64,000 nt of DNA from an uncultured bacterium (GTDB lineage: Bacteria; Planctomycetota; UBA8108; UBA1146). The position numbers were made by a program, and so were the translations under genes. The notes beneath the pieces were generated by a model. The model was not told the origin of the DNA. It saw only the letters and a program-made list of their open reading frames with translations, and searched no databases. The stretch is taken from NCBI GenBank assembly GCA_913056395.1, contig CAJXMG010000005.1:1-64000 (forward strand), given 5' to 3'. Shown here piece by piece: positions 8,365 to 19,270 of the stretch (position 1 is the first letter of the stretch; every line of letters begins with the position of its first letter).

Positions 8365-9910
8365 AGCGGTACGCATCACTGTCGATGGGGCTTCACTGTT
8401 GGCTCAAGAGGGGCAATCCCTGACCGCAGCGCTGATGATGGCGGGGGTCTCTGCGATTCGAAGATCTCCCTCGGGAGAAGCCAGGGGAGCCCTTTGTGCC
8501 ATGGGCTCGTGCCATGAGTGTCGAGCCACCGTGGATGGAGTACGGGGAGTAAGAACCTGTCTCGTTCCGGTGAAGGAAGGCCTTCGCGTTGAGCGCGAGA
8601 TGAAACTCTCCCGACTTCCCCTTGAGCCTTCTCCAGGCGGTGATGAAGGCGGTGCCCTGCAGGTCATCGAAACAGGGCTCGCCGTCATCGGTGCCGGGCC
8701 TGCAGGATTGGCCGCCGCCTGTGCCGCTGCCGAGTTGGGAATGAAGGTCGTCATCATCGATGAATCGATGGGGCCCGGAGGACGAATCTGGAGTCACCGT
8801 CACGATCCCCCTCTGGCTGCCCGAAGCTGGCTTGAGCGTGCCCGCGAAGCCGGGGTTCTCAAACTTCAGGGGTATTCGGTCTTCAGTGGACGAGCAGGAA
8901 TACTGGACGTTGCAAGAGTCACGGATGGCAAAAGGGTTCGTATCCATTGTCAATCGATGGTGGTTGCGACGGGAGCGATGGAGCGATTCCTTCCCTTCCC
9001 GGGCTGGACTCTTCCCGGTGTGGTGGGTGCGGGTGCACTGCAATCCCTGATCAAGGGAGGGCTCAACATCGATGGTCGTCGGGTGTTGGTTGCAGGAACA
9101 GGACCGTTGTTGCTGGCGGTCGCCCGATTGGCCAAAGAATCGGGAGCAGAAGTGATCCTCGCAGAGCAATCCTCTCTGGCTGATCGCAGCAGCTTGGCGA
9201 TACCCCTGTTGCTTTCGCCATCACGCTGGAAGCCCGCTCGACAGTTGTTGAAAGCACTGGGGGGCATCGAGCGTTATTCATCCAGCTGGGTCACGGAAGC
9301 CAGGGGAGGCCCGGGACTGAAAGAGGTGGTGCTCAGAACTCCGGCCGGCGATCGGGTGATGGAGGTGGAAGGCTTGGCCATCGGATATGGCCTGATTCCG
9401 GAGACGCGGGTGGCGGTCGGTCTTGGTTGCGACCTTGAACCCACCGGGGCAGTCCGGGTCGACTCTCTTCAGCAAAGCTCGATTGCGGGAATTTATTGTG
9501 CCGGAGAACCGACCGGAATCGCGGGCTGTGAAGCGGCCATCGATGAGGGATTGGTGGCAGGCATCGCTGCTGCGGGGAAGACACCCAAAGCCGGTTTGCT
9601 CGCACGGGTTCGGCGGCATCGATTTTGGGGACAGGCCCTCGAGGATGCGCATCCGTTGCGTGAGGATTTGGGAAAACTGGCCTGCGACAGTGAAATTCTC
9701 TGCCGTTGCGAAGACGTGACGGTGGGAGACGTTTCAGAGATCTCCTCGATTCGTGAAGCACGCCTTATCCACAGGGTGGGAATGGGTCCGTGTCAGGGCA
9801 GGATTTGCGAGAGTGCTGCTCTCTGTCAGTCCCTCTCCGGATCCGATACGATCCGTCCTCCGTGGACCGTGGTTCCCGGAGAAAATCAGGATATCAGTTC
9901 TGCCCAGTGA
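8357..9910 (+). CDS. D-hydroxyproline dehydrogenase electron-transfer subunit: fused [2Fe-2S]-FAD/NAD-BFD protein
   Basis: A 517 aa three-part fusion. Residues 1 to about 90 are a Fer2_4-type [2Fe-2S] domain with Cys47, Cys52, Cys55 and Cys68. The middle is a two-dinucleotide-fold oxidoreductase with VIGAGPAGLAAACAAAELG and a second nucleotide site RRVLVAGTGPLLLAVARLA. The C-terminus is a BFD-like [2Fe-2S] domain (LCRCEDVTVGD ... GPCQGRIC). In the Pseudomonas hydroxyproline dehydrogenase and related sarcosine/opine oxidases, the small ferredoxin and the alpha subunit can be separate genes. The GTG start at 8357 has AGGAGG at 8346-8351; an upstream in-frame ATG at 8216 would lie deep inside the previous gene. 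Confidence 0.85.
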   Translation: MTKAVRITVDGASLLAQEGQSLTAALMMAGVSAIRRSPSGEARGALCAMGSCHECRATVDGVRGVRTCLVPVKEGLRVEREMKLSRLPLEPSPGGDEGGALQVIETGLAVIGAGPAGLAAACAAAELGMKVVIIDESMGPGGRIWSHRHDPPLAARSWLERAREAGVLKLQGYSVFSGRAGILDVARVTDGKRVRIHCQSMVVATGAMERFLPFPGWTLPGVVGAGALQSLIKGGLNIDGRRVLVAGTGPLLLAVARLAKESGAEVILAEQSSLADRSSLAIPLLLSPSRWKPARQLLKALGGIERYSSSWVTEARGGPGLKEVVLRTPAGDRVMEVEGLAIGYGLIPETRVAVGLGCDLEPTGAVRVDSLQQSSIAGIYCAGEPTGIAGCEAAIDEGLVAGIAAAGKTPKAGLLARVRRHRFWGQALEDAHPLREDLGKLACDSEILCRCEDVTVGDVSEISSIREARLIHRVGMGPCQGRICESAALCQSLSGSDTIRPPWTVVPGENQDISSAQ

Positions 9911-9959
9911 GGCAGGCCTGATTCCAACCACCTGAAGAAGCCGTTCTGTCATCATCGAA

Positions 9960-10877
9960 GTGTCACCAGCGGAGAGAGAGGAGGATGTCATCGATCGCAA
10001 AACACTGTTGTTGTTGACCTTTCTCGCTCTCGGTACGGCAATCCTCTCGGGGTTTTCCGGCAGTCACAGTCAGCAATCATCCTATCCCCTGTCTGAAAAT
10101 CACAGGCTGGCTTCATTGGCCCCTTGCCTGACTTCGACCCTGATTGCCCTGGGCGGAGAAGATCGCCTCACACTGATCAGTGACTATTGTCCACCGGTGA
10201 AGGAACTTCCCAGGGGGGGAACCGCTTTGTCACCGGATCTTGAAAGGGTGATGCGTTCTGGAGCAGAGGTGGTCCTCGCACGTGCTGCGGGAGGGGTGCC
10301 CGTCGATGCCATCCGTCGAGTGGGGACACCGGTGGTCTTGCCCTGGTCCAGCGTCAGCGAGATGTGTGACAGTGTTCTTCGCCTCGGCGAATTGAGCGGC
10401 TGTCAGCAGGCCGCCAACAAGTTGGCCCGTGATCTGCAAACAGGACTGGCACCCAGGAATGATGGAACTGGTCCCCGAGTCCTTTTGGTCATCGGTGGAC
10501 CCCTTGATCGCAGTGGGGGGCCTTGGGTGATCCGCGAGGATTCCCTTCATGGACAGACTCTCAAGGCTGCCGGATATCGACATGCATTTCAGGAACCCTT
10601 GCTGGGTGCGCCCCAGCTCTCCGTGGAATCACTCATCGAACTGGATCCGGATGTCATCGTGCACCTGATTCCGGAGGAGGATGATGGTAGCGGACGTCAA
10701 AAGGTTCACGACTCCTACTCCGGCATCCCGGGTTTGAGCGCGTGGGTCGAAGGCAGAATCGGTGCCATCCATGATCCGCAGATTCTCGATGAGGGTCCCG
10801 GATTGTTGGTCCTCGTCGATCAACTGCGCAAAGAGATCGCTGATCTCAGCCAGCAGTCCGGGGAGGCGAATCGTTGA
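9960..10877 (+). CDS. BtuF-like periplasmic substrate-binding protein of an ABC importer
   Basis: A 305 aa helical-backbone (class III) binding protein related to BtuF and iron-siderophore receptors: LASLAPCLTSTLIALGGEDRL near the N-terminus and VESLIELDPDVIVHLIPEE near the C-terminus are the family's typical elements. A hydrophobic signal segment (residues about 15-32) points to export. The start is uncertain: GTG at 9960 has no good ribosome-binding site, whereas GAGAGGAGG at 9975-9984 sits just ahead of non-standard codons in frame, so translation may begin slightly later. It overlaps the ATPase-permease gene by 4 nt. Vitamin B12 is a plausible ligand given metH in this window, but a siderophore cannot be excluded. 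Confidence 0.8.
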   Translation: MSPAEREEDVIDRKTLLLLTFLALGTAILSGFSGSHSQQSSYPLSENHRLASLAPCLTSTLIALGGEDRLTLISDYCPPVKELPRGGTALSPDLERVMRSGAEVVLARAAGGVPVDAIRRVGTPVVLPWSSVSEMCDSVLRLGELSGCQQAANKLARDLQTGLAPRNDGTGPRVLLVIGGPLDRSGGPWVIREDSLHGQTLKAAGYRHAFQEPLLGAPQLSVESLIELDPDVIVHLIPEEDDGSGRQKVHDSYSGIPGLSAWVEGRIGAIHDPQILDEGPGLLVLVDQLRKEIADLSQQSGEANR

Positions 10878-12640
10878 ACCCGCCTGACAAGAACACGCCT
10901 GACAAGAACACCAGTGACAAGACCGATGAACCTTGGCTTCATATTGAGGATCTCACTGCCAAGCGCGGCGGCAAGGAGGTTCTGAAAGGCATCGACCTTC
11001 AGGTTTCCGCCGGCGAGCTGATCGCCATCGTCGGTGCCAATGGCTCTGGCAAGTCGACCCTTCTGGCAACACTTCTGGGACAGGTCGAGGCGACTGCAGG
11101 CACAGTTCGTGTCGACAACCAGTCCATTACCCGATTTTCCCATCAGCAACGGGCGCAGTCCTTCGCCTGGTTGCCACAGGAAAGCCCAACAGCGGAACCG
11201 TTGCTGGTGGAGGAAGTGGTTGCCGCCGCTCGCTACCACATGGATGAGCCGCGACCGGACGCCCTGAAGGAGGCCCGCGCTGCATTGGAAGAGTGTGGTG
11301 CAGGGGGTCTCTCGACTCGCTGGTGGAATGAACTCTCCGGCGGTGAAAGGCAGCGAGTGGAACTCGCAACCCTGAAGGCACAGGGAGCCAAGGCGTGGCT
11401 GCTCGACGAACCGGCCAACCATCTGGATCCTATTTGGAGATCGAGGTTGCTGGGGGAGTTGCAGCGACGGGTGTTGGAGGGAACCACCGTGGTGGTGGTG
11501 CTTCACGACATCTCACTGTTGGAAGAGTTGAACGAAGTCCAGCCCAGAGTGGTCGCCCTTGCGGAGGGCCGAGTCATCTACGACGGCAAGGATCCGCAAG
11601 AACTGGGAGAAGATTGGCGATCCCGTGTCTGGAGTGAAGATCGCAGTGGCGAACCGACTGTGGATTCGGAAGCGATGGGACGCAAACCCTGGGGAGCAAC
11701 CCGTCTCCTCGTTTGGGGAGTTTTGACAATGCTCATCGGAATGGCGTCTGCATGGATCGGGCCGCAGATCTCCGGAGAATTGGGACAGGCGATCCTTCAT
11801 GAGTTGCGTATTCCGAGGGCTGTGGCCGGAATGATCATGGGGGCCGTCCTCGCAGGTGCCGGGGCAGTCTTGCAAATTCTCCTGCAGAACCCCCTGGCGA
11901 CTCCGGGAACCGTCGGCACCACGGCAGGTGCATCCTTGGGAGTGATTCTTGCCCTGTTGTTTGGAGTGGAAAGTGCACTCTTTGGAATTCCCCTGTTGCC
12001 ACTGGCTGCCTTCGCAGGAGCACTCACCGTCACTTCCATCATCGTTCTGGTCGCCTCGCGTCATCGAACGCGGACAGAAGATGTCTTGTTGGCAGGCATC
12101 GCCCTGACATTGATGACCGGTGCCATCTCTTCAGCATTGAGGCTCGGCTTTGATCAGGTGATGGCATTGGATGCCTTACGCTGGTCCCTTGGAAGTTTGA
12201 CCCTGATCGGCTTTGAAAGATTGTGGTTGGCACTGCCGTTCCTTCTCGTCTCCATGCTGGGAATGCTGATGTTGCTGCGACCGCTGGACGTTCTGGTCAC
12301 CGGCATCGACCGGGCGGGGACAAGGGGAGTGAATGTTCCCCGCATTCGGACATGGGGTGTGGGATTGGCTTCGCTGGGTGTGGCCGCAGGGGTGGCCATG
12401 GCTGGGCCCATCGCCTTTGTCGGCCTTGTGTGCCCGCACATCATGAGACTGTGGGGTGGGGGACAACCCCGTTTCCTCGTCCCTGCGTCGATGTGTCTGG
12501 GCCTGGCATTCCTTCCCCTTTGCGACAGTCTGGGCCGGATTCTTCTCGATCAGAGAGAAGTTCCGGTGGGAGTCATCACGGCTGCCATCGGTGCGCCCCT
12601 GTTGTTTCTGCTGGTGATTCGCCGATCTCGCCAACGTTGA
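10874..12640 (+). CDS. ABC importer: fused ATPase (BtuD/FecE-like) and FecCD-type permease
   Basis: A single 588 aa chain carrying both halves of a type II importer. Residues about 20-250 form the ATPase with Walker A GANGSGKST, signature LSGGERQRVEL, Walker B KAWLLDEP and an H-loop HDIS. Residues about 275-588 form a multi-spanning FecCD permease with LRIPRAVAGMIMGAVLAGAG and LQNPLATPGTVGTTAGASLG. The extreme N-terminus has a short NTPDKNTSDK-like repeat. The start is TTG at 10874 in a TTGA overlap with the upstream stop. BtuC and BtuD are normally separate polypeptides, so the fusion is unusual. The cargo is most likely cobalamin or an iron chelate. Confidence 0.88.
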   Translation: MNPPDKNTPDKNTSDKTDEPWLHIEDLTAKRGGKEVLKGIDLQVSAGELIAIVGANGSGKSTLLATLLGQVEATAGTVRVDNQSITRFSHQQRAQSFAWLPQESPTAEPLLVEEVVAAARYHMDEPRPDALKEARAALEECGAGGLSTRWWNELSGGERQRVELATLKAQGAKAWLLDEPANHLDPIWRSRLLGELQRRVLEGTTVVVVLHDISLLEELNEVQPRVVALAEGRVIYDGKDPQELGEDWRSRVWSEDRSGEPTVDSEAMGRKPWGATRLLVWGVLTMLIGMASAWIGPQISGELGQAILHELRIPRAVAGMIMGAVLAGAGAVLQILLQNPLATPGTVGTTAGASLGVILALLFGVESALFGIPLLPLAAFAGALTVTSIIVLVASRHRTRTEDVLLAGIALTLMTGAISSALRLGFDQVMALDALRWSLGSLTLIGFERLWLALPFLLVSMLGMLMLLRPLDVLVTGIDRAGTRGVNVPRIRTWGVGLASLGVAAGVAMAGPIAFVGLVCPHIMRLWGGGQPRFLVPASMCLGLAFLPLCDSLGRILLDQREVPVGVITAAIGAPLLFLLVIRRSRQR

Positions 12641-12726
12641 TCCTCCTGATCGGGGGGATGGGTTTCGGTTGCACGCATCTCCGATCATGATGCCTCTGAC
12701 ATGATAATTTCCGGGAAAGGAACCCC

Positions 12727-13662
12727 ATGGAATCCGATCTGAATTGGGCTGGAGTCATGCCCGCCATCACCACTCCTTTTGATGATGCGGGAGAAGTGGA
12801 CTACGCCTTCCTTTCCGAACACGCGGTATGGCTCGTCGATCACGGGGCGACAGGCATCATTCCCTGTGGTTCCCTGGGTGAGGGGGCCACTCTCTCACTG
12901 GAGGAAAAACAGCGGGTGATCGATACCTGTGTGCGGGCGGTCGGGCACAGGGTTCCAGTGATCCCGGGGATCGCTGCAGCCTCCACCCGCGAAGCCGGAA
13001 GGCTCGCCGCCGCCGCTTCAGTGATGGGGGCGAAGGGGTTGATGGTATTACCGCCCTACATCCACAAAGGTCCCTTCCACGAGATGGAAGCACACGTCGA
13101 GGCGGTGATGGCGGCAACCGATCTGCCGTGCATGCTCTACAACAATCCGGTTGCGTATGGCGTCGACTTTCCCCCTGGGTGGATTGCCGATCTGGCGGAG
13201 CGTCAGGAGAAGTTGAAAGCGGTCAAGGATTCGAGTGGCGATGCTCGCAGGATTACCGCTGTACGTTCTCTGGTGGGTGATCGACTGGCGCTCTTCGCAG
13301 GGCTCGACGACATGGTGGTCGAAGCGGTTCGACAGGGAGCGGTCGGCTGGGTTGCCGGACTCGTCAATGCCTTGCCGGGCGAATCGGTTCTGCTCTTCGA
13401 CAAGGCTGTCGCTGGGCTGGAAGATCGCCCGAGTGCACTGGAAGCGGATGAAATCTATCGCTGGTTCCTGCCGATGTTGCGCCTGGATTGTGTGCCGGAG
13501 TTTGTCCAGTTGATCAAGTTGGTTCAGCAGGAGGTTCAGCGCGGTTCGGAAAATGTCCGGCCACCGAGAATCCCGGTCGTGGGAGCTTTGCGAGAGGGAG
13601 CGATTGCGGTGATTCGCGAGGCCTTGGAGAAGAGACCGTCAGTGCTCGAGGGAGAAAAATGA
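12727..13662 (+). CDS. Delta1-pyrroline-4-hydroxy-2-carboxylate deaminase (DHDPS/NAL family)
   Basis: A 311 aa class I aldolase-fold lyase. Typical elements are GVMPAITTPF, GATGIIPCGSLGEGATLS, the Tyr in MLYNNP, and the Schiff-base Lys167 in KAVKDSSGD. DHDPS itself is a lysine-biosynthesis enzyme, but here the gene lies in a hydroxyproline cluster and directly ahead of a semialdehyde dehydrogenase. The best call is therefore the deaminase that converts pyrroline-4-hydroxy-2-carboxylate to 2-oxoglutarate semialdehyde plus ammonia. ATG at 12727 follows GGAAAGGAAC. The stop overlaps the start of the dehydrogenase gene (ATGATG). DHDPS or another keto-acid lyase is the alternative. Confidence 0.82.
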   Translation: MESDLNWAGVMPAITTPFDDAGEVDYAFLSEHAVWLVDHGATGIIPCGSLGEGATLSLEEKQRVIDTCVRAVGHRVPVIPGIAAASTREAGRLAAAASVMGAKGLMVLPPYIHKGPFHEMEAHVEAVMAATDLPCMLYNNPVAYGVDFPPGWIADLAERQEKLKAVKDSSGDARRITAVRSLVGDRLALFAGLDDMVVEAVRQGAVGWVAGLVNALPGESVLLFDKAVAGLEDRPSALEADEIYRWFLPMLRLDCVPEFVQLIKLVQQEVQRGSENVRPPRIPVVGALREGAIAVIREALEKRPSVLEGEK

Positions 13663-15245
13663 TGCTGAAGGGTGTCCATTGGATCGCAGGCGAGAGTGTT
13701 TCTGGAGATCACCTCTTTCATGCCAATAACCCTGTCACCGGCGAGCGTCTGGAGCCGGGGTTTCCGGAGGCAACGTCGGATCAGATCGATTCTGCTGTTG
13801 CGGCTGCCGTTGCGGTTCATGAAAGCCGCATGCTGTTTCCTGCAGAAGCACGGGTCCGACTGCTGAAAGCAATAGCGAGAAATCTCGAAGAAGCCTTGCC
13901 GCAGATTCAGGAGCGGGGAGTTCTCGAGACCGGATTGCCGGCGGGTCGATTTGAAGCGGAGATGGGAAGAACCTGTTCCCAGTTGCTGCAATTTGCAGAG
14001 ACGGTTTCGACGGGACTCTTCCGTGAACCGGTGATGCAAAGTGCAGATCTGCAGAGGGAACCATTGCCGCGGCCTGATTTGCGTCGACGGCTGATTCCTT
14101 TGGGACCGGTGGCCGTTTTCGGAGCGAGTAACTTTCCCCTCGCATTCGGAGTTGCAGGTGGCGATACGGCGAGTGCCTTTGCTGCGGGTTGCCCCGTGAT
14201 CGTCAAGGGTCATCCCGCTCACCCGGGAGTTTGTGAATTGGTGGGGGAAGCGATTGCTTCTGCTGTCGAGGAAGCAGCCTTGCCGTCGGGAACCTTTAGT
14301 CTGATCCACGGAGAATCTTTTGACGTGGGAGTGGGTTTGACAGCGCACGCTGGAATATCCGCAGTCGGTTTCACCGGATCACAAGCGGGAGGATTGTCAC
14401 TGTGGCGCATCGCTGCCCAAAGAGAAGTTCCAATTCCGGTGTTCGCAGAGATGGGCAGTGCCAACCCTGTCTTTGTTTTGCCTGAAGCGATCATAGAGAG
14501 AGGCGAAGAGATTGCAGCCGGTCTTGCGGCGAGTGTCTTACTCGGAGTGGGGCAGTTCTGTACCTGTCCAGGGATTCTGATTTTGGTTCGCGATGAAAAC
14601 AGTGAGGCTTTCAAGGCTTCCCTCTCCAGAGAGCTTTTTCAGGGGCCCGCTGGAACGATGCTTCACCGGGGGATTCACGCCGGTTACCAAAAAGGACTAC
14701 AGGAAGTCGCCGAAAGAAATGGTGTGGAGTTGGTAGGCAAAGGACCCGCCAGTTCCGGAAGCTGCGATGCGGAAGCGGGATTATTGGCCGCCGATGCACG
14801 TCGTTTCATCGACGATCCTGTATTGCAGGCGGAAATCTTCGGCCCGAGTACCTTGTTGGTAGAGTGTGACGATCTCGAACAGTTGCTTCAGGTGGCTTCT
14901 GTCCTCGAAGGACAGTTGACCGCCACCATCCACGCCACAGAAAATGAGTTGGCGGATCATCCCCAATTGCTCGACCGCCTGGAGGACAGGGTCGGCCGCC
15001 TGATCTTCAACGGATTTCCCACGGGAGTGGAAGTGGGTGAGTCGATGCAGCACGGTGGCCCGTGGCCGGCGACGACCGACTCTCGCTGGACTTCTGTGGG
15101 AATGTCTGCTCTGGAGAGATTTCAGCGGCCGGTTTGCTGGCAGGGTTTTCCGGATTCTCTTCTTCCGGGAGATCTCTCCATTGATTCCGGATCAGGTACT
15201 CCATTCAGATTGGATGGGGAATGGCACGGGGGACCCTCGAGTTGA
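13659..15245 (+). CDS. 2-oxoglutarate semialdehyde (2,5-dioxovalerate) dehydrogenase
   Basis: Aldehyde dehydrogenase superfamily member of 528 aa, the length expected for the alpha-ketoglutarate semialdehyde dehydrogenase group. Visible are GPVAVFGASNFPLAFGVAGG (cofactor domain), the general-base Glu in EMGSANPVFV, and the nucleophile Cys301 in GQFCTCPG. It would oxidise the deaminase product to 2-oxoglutarate with NAD(P), completing hydroxyproline breakdown. Two consecutive ATG codons (13659, 13662) overlap the upstream stop. Its 3' end overlaps the permease gene by 25 nt. Substrate assignment rests on context and subfamily resemblance. Confidence 0.86.
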   Translation: MMLKGVHWIAGESVSGDHLFHANNPVTGERLEPGFPEATSDQIDSAVAAAVAVHESRMLFPAEARVRLLKAIARNLEEALPQIQERGVLETGLPAGRFEAEMGRTCSQLLQFAETVSTGLFREPVMQSADLQREPLPRPDLRRRLIPLGPVAVFGASNFPLAFGVAGGDTASAFAAGCPVIVKGHPAHPGVCELVGEAIASAVEEAALPSGTFSLIHGESFDVGVGLTAHAGISAVGFTGSQAGGLSLWRIAAQREVPIPVFAEMGSANPVFVLPEAIIERGEEIAAGLAASVLLGVGQFCTCPGILILVRDENSEAFKASLSRELFQGPAGTMLHRGIHAGYQKGLQEVAERNGVELVGKGPASSGSCDAEAGLLAADARRFIDDPVLQAEIFGPSTLLVECDDLEQLLQVASVLEGQLTATIHATENELADHPQLLDRLEDRVGRLIFNGFPTGVEVGESMQHGGPWPATTDSRWTSVGMSALERFQRPVCWQGFPDSLLPGDLSIDSGSGTPFRLDGEWHGGPSS

Positions 15246-16165
15246 ATCGATTCGTCGGTACATGGACTTTGCTCGTCATCGGGATCATCGGGATCTCGAC
15301 TTCGACGCTGTGGATCCGGCTCGGGACCGCCCAGGGAGACCTGGACGAGGTTCAGTTGGCGTTTCTCAGACTTGCCCTCGCCATCCCGATCCTGTGGCTG
15401 TTGGGGAAGAGAGAGAAACCGGTCCCACTGAAGTGCAGTGGCCCTTCAATATTGATCGCGGGTGCATGCCTCGCACTGCACTTTGGCGCATGGATGGCCT
15501 CCCTCGCTTACCTGTCGGTGGCCACTTCAGTGGTGCTCGTTTATCTCCACCCGGTCATCATTTACGCCATCGAAGTCATGCGGGGACGAACGACTCTAAA
15601 GGTGCCTTGCATCGGTGGAGTATTGCTGACCCTTTGCGGCACGACGATTCTTGCCTTGTTTGCGGAGGACTCTGGTCAGTCGGTGCAAAACGATCATCGG
15701 CTCTGGGGAATGGGGCTTTCCGTCGTCGGTTCCCTGGCTTTCGTCGGTTACCTCCTGGCGGGGCGAAGTGCTACACAACAGATGCCAACGGTCACATATG
15801 CGACAAGAGCGTACGCCGTGGCAGCATTCGGTCTTTTGATATGGCTGTTCTCGATGGATTCAAAGGTGATTCCAGAAACAGGGTTGGGTTGGGGATATGC
15901 CGCTCTGCTGGCACTGTTTCCCACTCTTCTGGGGCACACTCCGCTGAATGCGGCACTCAAGCGTTTGCCACCTACAGTGGTGTCGACCACCTATCTGGGG
16001 GAGATGGCCGGAGCACCGCTTCTGGTGTGGTTGGTGATCCAGGAGGCTCCGCCTACATCATTCTGGATTGGCGGACCACTGGTAGTGGCAGGGATCATGA
16101 TCGTTGCGAGAAACAGTGAACAGTTGTCGAAAGAGCCGGTAAATCCGGATTCCGGTTCTCAATAG
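15221..16165 (+). CDS. EamA/DMT-family membrane permease
   Basis: A 314 aa inner-membrane protein with about ten predicted spans arranged as two EamA repeats: TWLRLG-like start GISTSTLWIRLG and FLRLALAIPILWLLG in the first, TYATRAYAVAAFGLLIW and LGHTPLNAALKRLPPTVVST in the second. Members export or import amino acids, metabolites or nucleotides. Being the last gene of the hydroxyproline run, it might move hydroxyproline or a pathway intermediate, but this is only context. The start could be ATG 15221 or TTG 15242; the latter would form the TTGA overlap seen at other junctions here. Its stop overlaps the convergent small gene by 7 nt. Confidence 0.82.
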   Translation: MARGTLELNRFVGTWTLLVIGIIGISTSTLWIRLGTAQGDLDEVQLAFLRLALAIPILWLLGKREKPVPLKCSGPSILIAGACLALHFGAWMASLAYLSVATSVVLVYLHPVIIYAIEVMRGRTTLKVPCIGGVLLTLCGTTILALFAEDSGQSVQNDHRLWGMGLSVVGSLAFVGYLLAGRSATQQMPTVTYATRAYAVAAFGLLIWLFSMDSKVIPETGLGWGYAALLALFPTLLGHTPLNAALKRLPPTVVSTTYLGEMAGAPLLVWLVIQEAPPTSFWIGGPLVVAGIMIVARNSEQLSKEPVNPDSGSQ

Positions 16166-16470
16166 TTTCTTTTCGAGGAAAGCACGCCGAGAAGAAGAAG
16201 GATGGCGACTCCAACTCCGAGGGCTTTCTGCGTCGGCATGAACCATAAAATCAGACCTACGGGCAAGCCTGCGATGAGGATCGAAGCGATCATCCTCTGC
16301 TTTCCCTTTTTGAGGTCTTTTTCTTCTTCTGAATAATCTTCTCCCAGATCGACGGACTGGTAGTCCAACTCGGCTGGATCTCCCCAGCCGGTTTCGATGT
16401 CGCTGCCACACTCACGACAGGCCAATCGGCCTTCGGCAACTTCTGCACCGCAGTGTGGACAATCCATCAT
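16159..16470 (-). CDS. Small zinc-ribbon membrane protein, unknown function
   Basis: A 103 aa protein. The N-terminal MMDCPHCGAEV...CRECGSD is a CxxC-x(n)-CxxC zinc ribbon, followed by an acidic linker and two hydrophobic segments (IASILIAGLPVGLILWFM and ALGVGVAILLLLGVL). The ATG at 16470 is preferred: AAGGG lies seven bases upstream, and the longer in-frame start at 16539 would run through the clpC terminator. Zinc-ribbon plus two-TM proteins are common orphans in many phyla; no function is assigned. Confidence 0.75.
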   Translation of the reverse strand: MMDCPHCGAEVAEGRLACRECGSDIETGWGDPAELDYQSVDLGEDYSEEEKDLKKGKQRMIASILIAGLPVGLILWFMPTQKALGVGVAILLLLGVLSSKRNY

Positions 16471-16482
16471 CGTCGATCCCTT

Positions 16483-16522
16483 CAAAAAAAATCCGTGGCC
16501 ACCTTTTTTGGTGGCCACGGAT
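16483..16522 (-). terminator. Rho-independent terminator of clpC
   Basis: On the minus strand a perfect 13-bp stem (16510-16522 with 16491-16503) with a 6-nt loop is followed by a run of seven T (16484-16490 read as A on the plus strand). It sits 37 nt after the clpC stop, ending that transcript before the zinc-ribbon gene. Confidence 0.9.
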
Positions 16523-16558
16523 GATGCGAATTCATTCACACAATCGCAAACGGATTCT

Positions 16559-19009
<2,451 letters not shown>

Positions 19010-19128
19010 GAGCGGGACTCCCTCCCTGGGTTACGAAAGCAGGCACATCGCCTGTATAGGAGAATAGGATGGTCAGGCGGAAGCCGACAAATCCGCGCCG
19101 AACCGTTCAGCCCAAAAAGTTCATAGAT

Positions 19129-19170
19129 GGCCAATAAATGCCTATGGTGACCATCTTGTGTATATTGGCC
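19129..19170. promoter_or_regulatory. Nested palindrome in the clpC/TPR divergent spacer (candidate operator)
   Basis: Outer arms GGCCAATA (19129-19136) and TATTGGCC (19163-19170) enclose an inner palindrome ATGGTGACCAT (19144-19154), both centred near 19149. This two-fold symmetry in the 261-bp divergent promoter region suggests a binding site for a dimeric regulator acting on one or both genes. The remainder of 19010-19270 shows no other clear feature. Confidence 0.4.
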
Positions 19171-19270
19171 CTCTGCGATTCCCGGTTGAATCTGCATTCA
19201 AGTCCCTTGGAAGTCTCTCATGAGCTCTTCATGACAGATTTCAAGGTAGGGTAGACCCCGAGACGGAGAA

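Noticed and set aside
7201-8379. 392-codon open frame opposite the DadA-like gene
   Set aside because: Antisense to a clear flavoprotein with intact FAD motif.
13488-13658. Longer N-terminus for the semialdehyde dehydrogenase
   Set aside because: The extension lies inside the deaminase gene; ATG 13659/13662 overlaps its stop and gives the normal family length.
16471-16539. Longer N-terminus for the zinc-ribbon protein
   Set aside because: It would be encoded by the clpC terminator hairpin; a ribosome-binding site precedes the later ATG at 16470.
19010-19128. CIRCE or other heat-shock operator near clpC
   Set aside because: No TTAGCACTC-N9-GAGTGCTAA or close variant found.
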